Source: Adiantum capillus-veneris (lineage: Eukaryota > Streptophyta > Polypodiopsida > Polypodiales > Pteridaceae). From it: a DNA stretch of 64,000 nt. Position 1 is the stretch's first letter. Every line of letters starts with the position of its first letter. A program made the translations under genes and the position numbers. The stretch covers positions 130,941,182 through 131,005,181 of the forward strand of contig CM043967.1 of assembly GCA_014529385.2 (NCBI GenBank). Direction: 5' to 3'. The notes under the pieces were generated by a model. The model saw only the letters and a program-made list of their open reading frames with translations, did no database searches and was not told where the DNA came from. This document shows, one piece after another, positions 57,421 to 64,000 of the stretch.

Positions 57421-58354
57421 TGTGTTAGCAGCAAGCTAACACAGATACATGGATACCATTTTTCGGAGTTTTCATTGTAAAAACACTTATTATTTTGATA
57501 ATTCGAGAATATTGTAACTCCTATCTTTTTGGATAAACCTTGTAATTGATGAGCCGGTGCTACAAGCTTCCAGATTGTATCAACCTGTCATTACCCATCT
57601 TTGTTAGAATGCCCAGATTATTAGTTTTGACCACCAAAAACCTTGGCTAAGGTATAAAAGTCAATTTTTGTAAGTTATTATTAAGTTTTTTGCATAATGA
57701 AATACATAGGGTGAGCTAACAACACTCACTCCTCTCCTTCTCGTGCTTCCTACTCCCTCCCCGGTTGTCACATTGCAGCCACGTTTGTTGCATTGCAACC
57801 GCAAGTAAGCTCTCTACGCATTGACGTAAACACATCACGGTAATTCTTAGTTTTTGCGTCGCCAACCCGCGGCCTAATTTCATCATAACTAGGAATTTAC
57901 ACTTTCAAATAAAAAACTAAGCGTAGGCGGGGTATTGGGGCATCATTGCTAAGCATTTGGATGCATTCTAGGTCGAAAACGACTAGGTCAAAAATCCACT
58001 GTTATTAATAATCGCGATTTTGAAACTTGACCTAAAGTGGGGTTTGAGACCATAAGCATGTGTGCTTAGGTTTTATAAATGTGTTCTAGAAGTTTCATTA
58101 CGTTTGGATGTCATTTGATGCTGTAAGAGATGTGATTTGTTTGTCGATGGAGCGATTTGCTTTTGGTGATTTCAGTCACTTGAGTGTAGCATGAGTTAGA
58201 TGCGAGTTGTTAGTTCTTTTCCAAGAGATTGACACCCTCTTGTAGCCTCTATGTACTAATTGAGTCCGCTTCATCCCATGGATTGACAATTTAATCTTGG
58301 TTCTCGCTAATACTGCAATAAGATAGGATGGTGAGGTTAGACACGCGTTTCACA
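57421..58354 (+). repeat. 5' LTR of Tat/Athila-like element
   Basis: About 930 bp, TGTGTTAGCAGC ... GTTTCACA, ending two bases before the primer-binding site. A TATA box GGTATAAAAG is at 57649. It contains one AATAATCGCGATTTTG word (58009). The 3' partner is outside the window, so the ends are tentative. Confidence 0.65.
57423..57442. repeat. Inverted repeat at LTR start
   Basis: TGTTAGCAGCAAGCTAACA: 7-base arms TGTTAGC and GCTAACA at the very 5' edge of the LTR. Confidence 0.8.
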
Positions 58355-58356
58355 TT

Positions 58357-58378
58357 TGGCACCGTTGCCGGGGATCGA
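58357..58378 (+). promoter_or_regulatory. Primer-binding site (Tat/Athila type)
   Basis: TGGCACCGTTGCCGGGGATC, one base from the TGGCGCCGTTGCCGGGGA leader typical of Athila/Tat elements, for which tRNA-Asp is usually named as primer. Confidence 0.85.
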
Positions 58379-59039
58379 AGAGACCTAAACTAAGAAAAAA
58401 AACGAGCGTTTTGTGAAGTTATCCTTTAACTTCCTCTAGGATCGCCTAGAGTTCAAAACTTTCTTTTAGAAACCGTGTAGCCTAAGATTGTCGTCTTTTG
58501 CTGTGTAGAGGTAGCTTGGAGGTAAGTTGTACTTGCCGAGTGCCTTTAGGATTGTAGGATTGTAAAGATAGAGTAGGATTTTGAGAATGATTGGTAGACG
58601 AGACAAGTCTTAAGATCAATGCTCAGGAAACCATAAAAAACAAGAAAACTAGTGTTTGTGGACACTTTCCACAATCCCTTTGCATGAGAATCTAGGAGTA
58701 GGGTAAGTAGGATCCGAGGCGGATTCCAAAACTCTCTGAAAGAATCAAGTGTGAGATGTTATTGGAAGTTGCAGAATTTCAAGTCTATGGCTAGAAATAG
58801 CACGAAAAGACTTCAAACCACTTAATCCGATTGGAGAGTAAGCTTAAAATTTGTATGAACCAGTGGGTAAGCTCAAGAAGACTTTGAGGTAAATTTTCAA
58901 GAGTTGGCTAAAACTCATATTATTTACTTTTTCTTGACATTTTAAGCCAAATTAAGTTTTGACTTGATTGATAGACTGAAAATAGATCATGAAAAGACTG
59001 TCTAGTGAAAAAGTTCAAAAAAGTATCAGTTTTGGACCT

Positions 59040-59935
59040 AAAGTTAATAATCGCGATTATTAATTTTGAGCTCAGATTTGACCAAGGTTCATCCCATTGA
59101 CTCATTGTATGTGTACAAAAAACTTTTTTAAAGGCACAAAAGATTTGGATCACCAAACTGACAAAAAACTAGGTAAAAACTAAAGTTTGTACTGACTTTC
59201 TGAATCTTACGTGTAAATTGGGTAGAAATTTGTCCAAACTTGTTGAAATTTGATTCATAGGCTTATATTGATGTGATAAACATGTGTACATGCTCAGTTG
59301 ACCAAAAAGATGTAAAAATTTGTCAGAAGTAGATAATTGCGGTTATTTACATCTGCCTCAATTTTCAACTTTTTTGACTAAGTTGCCATACCACTAGTTT
59401 TACCATGTTGTAATAAGCGTACAAACCAAATTTGGTAAGGTTTGGATCATTGGATTAAAAATTGTGACCAAATTTGCAAAGTTAGTCTACAGACAAAAAA
59501 TTGATGACCATTTGACCAAAACTTGTCCAAACTTGATGAAACTTGGCTAGAGACCTTAAGTTAAGGTGCTTAATAGATCTGTGTCAAAGTTGTGACAAAA
59601 GTTTGCAAAAATATAGCTGGAGTAAATAATTACGATTATTTACATCTGCTTCAAAACTTGAAAATTTTGCAAATTTGAGTATACCACAAGGTCAAGCATA
59701 TCAAGTAGACCCCACAAATCAATTTTGGTGAAATTTGGATCACAAAAGTGAGACCTAAGCCAGATTCTTGAAATCAGAGTCTGCGGACACAAAACAACTG
59801 ATAAACTTGATGAGATTTTGTTCAAACTTGTTGAAACTTGTCCAGGGACTTTAACAGGTTGTATACTTGCCAAACCAAGCCAAAAAGTATAAAAAACTAG
59901 CAAAACTAAATAGTCACGATTATTTACTACTGTTA
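59040..59935. repeat. About 290-bp tandem repeats in the leader
   Basis: Four degenerate units begin at about 59045, 59331, 59622 and 59908, each opening with an AATAATCGCGATTATT-like palindrome and carrying TTGTCCAAACTTGTTGAAA near the middle. The first palindrome, TTAATAATCGCGATTATTAA, is perfect. Confidence 0.82.
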
Positions 59936-60334
59936 CCCAGGGACACCAGTTTTGACTTTTGAACTTGTACAATGTTAGAGCATCATAATACAAAGCCACC
60001 GGGCAATTTTGGGTTTAATCGGATCCAAATTGGTACATGTTCACTCAGTTTTCAAGTTGTAGATTAAACCTTTGATTTTTTGTCAAAGCCGAATCTGAAA
60101 GTCAATTGGTGACTCCCATAGCTCGATTTGAAGTGATACACATAGACCAATCATGACAGTTAGCAAAAACTCTACTTCTTTATAGAAGAATAGCTAACTT
60201 GATCAAATTTGTACAGGAACCAGGTTGCAGACGAGGAATCCGTAGCTTGACAGGAAGTTGCAATCGAATCAAGTAGAAATTGACAACAAGTCAATCCAAA
60301 GGTAAGTACTCTAACCAGGGCTTCATAAGTCTAT

Positions 60335-62827
60335 ATGAACCTTAGATCTGGTCGTGTACTAGGAAATCAGGGCATACTCAGAGAAACCTCCAGTAGAGTA
60401 TCCACCGAAGAAAGCGTGAATCAAGGCAATTCCTTGCACACAATTCTTGAAGAAGTCTCATACACTTTTTCAGATTCAACATCTGAAATGTCTTCTTACT
60501 CAACTCATTCGGAAACCGGAATGACAATACGCTATAAGCATATACTCTCTTTTTATAAGACTAATCGCCATCGAGCTAAGGTTTACCTGGATCGTAACGA
60601 GAAGTATGCTATTCGCATTGATGATCATTGTAATGAGTTCGACGAAGAGATTAGGGCAAACAAACAAGGAAAAATGTACATGGACAAACGGAACTCAATA
60701 TGTACAAGTCGAAAACCCTGATGTGATAGACAAATGGGGATTAGAAGTAAACACCATAATCCCAGATATGTCAGCAAAAGAAGGAACGCCAACTTTAGAA
60801 TTTGAGGGATATGATCAAGTAGATTTGAAGCCTTTGAAACGGCTTCGTACGGATAATCCTAGGATCGGAGTCTATTACTGAGAGGATAGAAACGTAAAAG
60901 ATCTTTTGTGGACTTCGCATGCCAAATCAGGACAACTAACAGCCATGAAGATCATCTATATCTTTAAGATCAAAGATAAGGGATCAGCAGATCTACCAAC
61001 CTACCTGTTTAGGGATTGTTATAACAATAACTTTGTTATGATGACTCTTGAGGAGGTAGAACAAACCAAATACCAAGGGTATTCCGTAAGGGATTGGATA
61101 TTGGGACAAGGACCAGAAACAATTCCAAGAGATGAACACCGTGAGAGATCATCTGAGAGTAATGTTAAGAAACCAGAAACCACCTCATCACGAAGAAAAC
61201 CGAGTGACACTAAGGCCAGTCCAGGGCTACATGAGTCACTATTTCCAACAGACTGGTTTAAGGACTCGAAACAGAACCAACTGCCAGGAGACCGGGAGTT
61301 GAACCAAACAGATGCGGCAGACCAGCTGATTTTCAGAAATGGGTCAAAAATTATAGTGGATCAAGGGATCTATACGACCACTTAGCCAGCTTTAAGCAAG
61401 TGCTAAGATCAGAACATATATTCGATTTCCATACTCAATTCGAGGGATTTGGAATGACATTAGAAGGAAAAGCATTGACATGGTTCCAGAACATTCCACT
61501 AAGGTCAATCATGGACTTGAACACATTAGCTCAAGGATTTGTAGCTGCTTGTTCCAAAATGGGGATCAAACATAATACGTTAGCTCAAATCTACAGCTTT
61601 AAACAGAAATATGGTGAGTCTGTTAGGGATTGTGCAACTCAAATGAAACAATACATTGCCAGATACCCAGGGCTAGAGATACCTGCAGAAGAACGACTTG
61701 TATCTTTGTTTCTAGAGGGACTAATAAACAAAGAACTTCATGCTATACTCTATAACAAGAAGCATACAACCCTAAAAGAGTGTGTGTCAGATGCTATTGA
61801 CTTAGGAGACAATTTTGATATTTTTAACGAAGAAGATGTCCCTAAGGATAACCAAAGCGAGAAAACAACATCCACTAAATCGGCACAAGTGGGAACGGCT
61901 GCTACAGTAGCACTGTCAGCCATAGAAGATATGCTCAAAAGGGTGAACGACATGATGAACAACATGCAAAAAGCACCCATGAGGGGACCAGGACAAGGGA
62001 TACCTCAACATGGACAACCAATCAGGCCACAAAAATGGTGTGCAGTTGAGAGTAAATGGACCAACCATGAGACCCACAAGTTCTACTTCCGACCAAAGTA
62101 TGATGGGAATGTTCAGTACGTGCCTATGAGGACACAAGGACAACCCATGTACAGATATTAGCCTAATATGGCCCAAGCTCAAAGACCATCGATGGGTATG
62201 GAAAGACCTCAATCTGTGTTGGGTCAACAACCTCCGTACCCAGGACATAATACAGTGCCTGTAAAGTACATGCACTCCGAAGAAATCATAGATGAATAAG
62301 CATTAGTGCCTGTTACACCCTATGCAGAGCCTAGTCCATCTACAGTAATGGTAGAAGGAGATTGGTATAATTCATATTCACCACCAATGGAAGAAACCGT
62401 GACTTACGCTCCACCAAATCTTGCACCAATGTATTATGTATCTAATCAAGGTGTCAGAGCTCCCATGGTAAGACCCATGATTAAGCCAAGAATGGGAAAC
62501 TGTCACAACTGTGGTGCAGATGATCATTGGAAAAATGAATGTTCAGAGCCTTACAAAAACCTCAAGCCAATTGAAGCCTATTGCATACAATGTTGCAAAA
62601 AAAGAGGACACTTTTCAGAAGATTGTCCTAAAAATCCTTTAAACAAGGATAAAACAGTAGTAAACATAGTCCAAGTGATACCTAGTAGCTCATCAGAGAG
62701 TGAACCGTTTGTTCCAATCAAGGTAACCACTAGAGCCCAGGCTAAGAAAAAGAAACACAAATCCTTTAATGATTCGAAAAATACGAAAGTTTCCTCTCAA
62801 AGGATCAAAAGAAGTAGAAAGATATGA
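60335..62827 (+). pseudogene. Gag of Tat/Athila-like element
   Basis: Capsid protein, broken into frames 60335-60721, 60906-61385 and 61400-62827. Core: WVKNYSGSRDLYDHLASFKQ, FDFHTQFEGFGMTLEGKALT, WFQNIPLRSIMDLNTLAQGF, SFKQKYGESVRDCATQMKQY, EERLVSLFLEGLINKELHA. C-terminal knuckles: CHNCGADDHWKNEC and CIQCCKKRGHFSEDC. TAG at 62159 and TAA at 62297 interrupt the last frame, each where a Gln fits; a frameshift lies near 61340. Confidence 0.78.
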
Positions 62828-63657
62828 GATAAGAAAACAAAAACAACGGATTGAAATCGAGAAGAAAACAAAAAATCTATTCCAGGAAAAGGTGAAAGAA
62901 ACTGGAAGTGAAATCAAGGAAACAACCGTGAAATCTTTAGGATCCATTTTGGTTGATAAAACTTTTGAGCCTATTTATGCAGCCTTGGAAGCCTACCAAG
63001 CAGGATTTAAAGCAGGCCAAAACATGGAAAACAAATGGAAAAAAATCTTTCTCCAGACATGGAAGTAGCTAAGCTGGAAGCTTATCAAAATTTGGTAAGA
63101 ATCACGTAAGAAATGCTGAAAAAACAAAAACCAAAGCTTAAAAGTATCGCATAACCTGAGGAGCTTGTGATAAGAGACACTAAAGAAAAATCTGATGTGG
63201 TGGTAGAACCTCACCTTGAAACAAAAGAACCAGAACTTATAGTGCCGGACAACAAAAATGCCTTAGACGGAATTCCATTCGTAGAGGAAGACTGGTTAGT
63301 ACACTTATGGAAAAAAGTTAGAGAGATCAATGATGGAAGCCTAACTCTAAAGTCATCTCTTATAGAGGAAGTTTGATTGGACAACTTACCTCCTGATATG
63401 AACATGGATGTAGAATCCTTGTACAGGGATTGCGGTTTTGAAGCTTCAAGAATGTCAAAACCATTGACCTTGAAAACATTACCCTCTTACTTGGGAGATA
63501 ACGAAGATGAATCCATAGTGTGTAAGACCACTCAAGAAAAAGAGCTAAACAGATCCTAGAAGTAGACAACATTCATTCAATCATGTCTACACCCATCCAA
63601 TGCACTCTTACCCTGGGAAAACTGTTAAAACTCAGACCATATCTATGGAATGATCTA
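62828..63657 (+). pseudogene. Linker between gag and protease, broken frames
   Basis: Lys/Glu-rich charged segments (63167-63559 with a TGA at 63374) including IPFVEEDWLVHLWKKVREI and LKLRPYLWNDL. No domain. Probably the region between Gag and protease. Confidence 0.5.
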
Positions 63658-63660
63658 TAG

Positions 63661-64000
63661 AAAACCCTAGAGAAGGTGGGGATAAAGGAGCTAATCTCAA
63701 AAAATTTGGAAAAATTGAAAAACAAAATGGACAACAAAGAGATTCAATCTATTCCAATGAACAAACTCGGGCAATATTACGAAGGGGAAGAAGAAAACAC
63801 CACCCTTCTAGTGAAATATAATGACATTGAAACCATGGCAATACTGGATAGTGGGGCAGGCATAGCCATAGCCACGAAAGTAGTATGGGAATCTTGGGAA
63901 CAAACAACCATTAGACAAACTCAAATGAAATTGCAATTGACTGATGGACATATTGAGAGACCATTAGGGCTGCTTGAAAAATTAATAGTCAATTCGTGTG
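63661..64000 (+). pseudogene. Aspartic protease of Tat/Athila-like element (partial)
   Basis: Open frame after TAG 63658 to the window end. It encodes MAILDSGAGIAIATKVVWES, the DSGA catalytic motif (Asp codon at 63847), then MKLQLTDGHIERPLGLLEKL. The preceding reading LWNDL-stop-KTLEKVG suggests the TAG replaced a Gln. Confidence 0.7.

Larger units (their letters stand above)
57421..64000 (+). mobile_element. Tat/Athila-like Ty3 element, 5' half (runs off window)
   Basis: Order: 5' LTR, primer-binding site, about 1.95-kb leader with repeats, gag with two CCHC knuckles, protease. RT and integrase would lie past the window end. Coding frames are broken by stops and frameshifts. It truncates LINE-3, so it arrived later. 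Confidence 0.8.

Noticed and set aside
59040-59935. CRISPR-like spaced repeats
   Set aside because: Repeats are long and degenerate and lie in a plant retrotransposon leader.

Overview
This is a plant nuclear genome window. It holds the 3' part of one host gene, and almost everything else is retrotransposon sequence. The host gene is a RecQ helicase of the plant RECQL3-like type on the + strand. I can place eight exons (1518-1667, 15589-15678, 34680-34745, 34829-34959, 35089-35177, 35711-35841, 35984-36093, 36204-36681). They join in frame through GT-AG sites into the last 414 codons: helicase motif V/VI, the RecQ zinc-binding module, an acidic linker and a lysine-rich C-terminus. Two introns are huge (about 13.9 kb and 19.0 kb) and packed with nested elements. 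The transposon lineages (Ty1/copia, chromovirus and Tat/Athila-like Ty3, several LINE types), the teloboxes and the plant-type RecQ point to a land plant with a large genome, such as a fern or gymnosperm. I cannot name the species.

Layout. 1-1120: a DUF4283/zinc-knuckle-like retroelement fragment (-) with a poly-G tract. 1518-1667: RecQ exon. Intron A (1668-15588): LINE and copia fragments, an LTR fragment, a Ty1/copia remnant (-), and inside that remnant a full gag-protease LTR element (6663-12717, TSD AGCAT) that lacks reverse transcriptase and integrase. 15589-15678: second exon. Intron B (15679-34679): a LINE (-, 16189-24354) split by a small non-autonomous LTR element (20412-23499, TSD GGCCT), a Ty3 integrase-chromodomain fragment, a second DUF4283-like copy, three further LTR remnants, an unknown ORF beside an LTR, and a 5'-truncated L1-like element that begins with a perfect 32-bp inverted repeat. 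34680-36681: the remaining exons and the stop codon.

Downstream of the gene: a monomer-like C-rich array (37336-37886) leads into a nearly complete two-ORF LINE (to 42712). Then comes a young complete Ty3 chromovirus (44110-52807, 1477-bp LTRs that look nearly identical, TSD GAGGT) whose polyprotein carries one single-base frameshift. CT-rich repeats and two further LINE pieces follow (53270-57420). From about 57421 to the window end lies the 5' half of a Tat/Athila-like Ty3 element, with a long leader made of about 290-bp repeats centred on a CGCG palindrome.

The most interesting patterns are a core sequence of about 45 bp shared by otherwise different LTRs, telobox clusters in one LTR family, LINE copies embedded in (CT)n microsatellites, and a strong excess of TAG among the nonsense codons that broke these elements.
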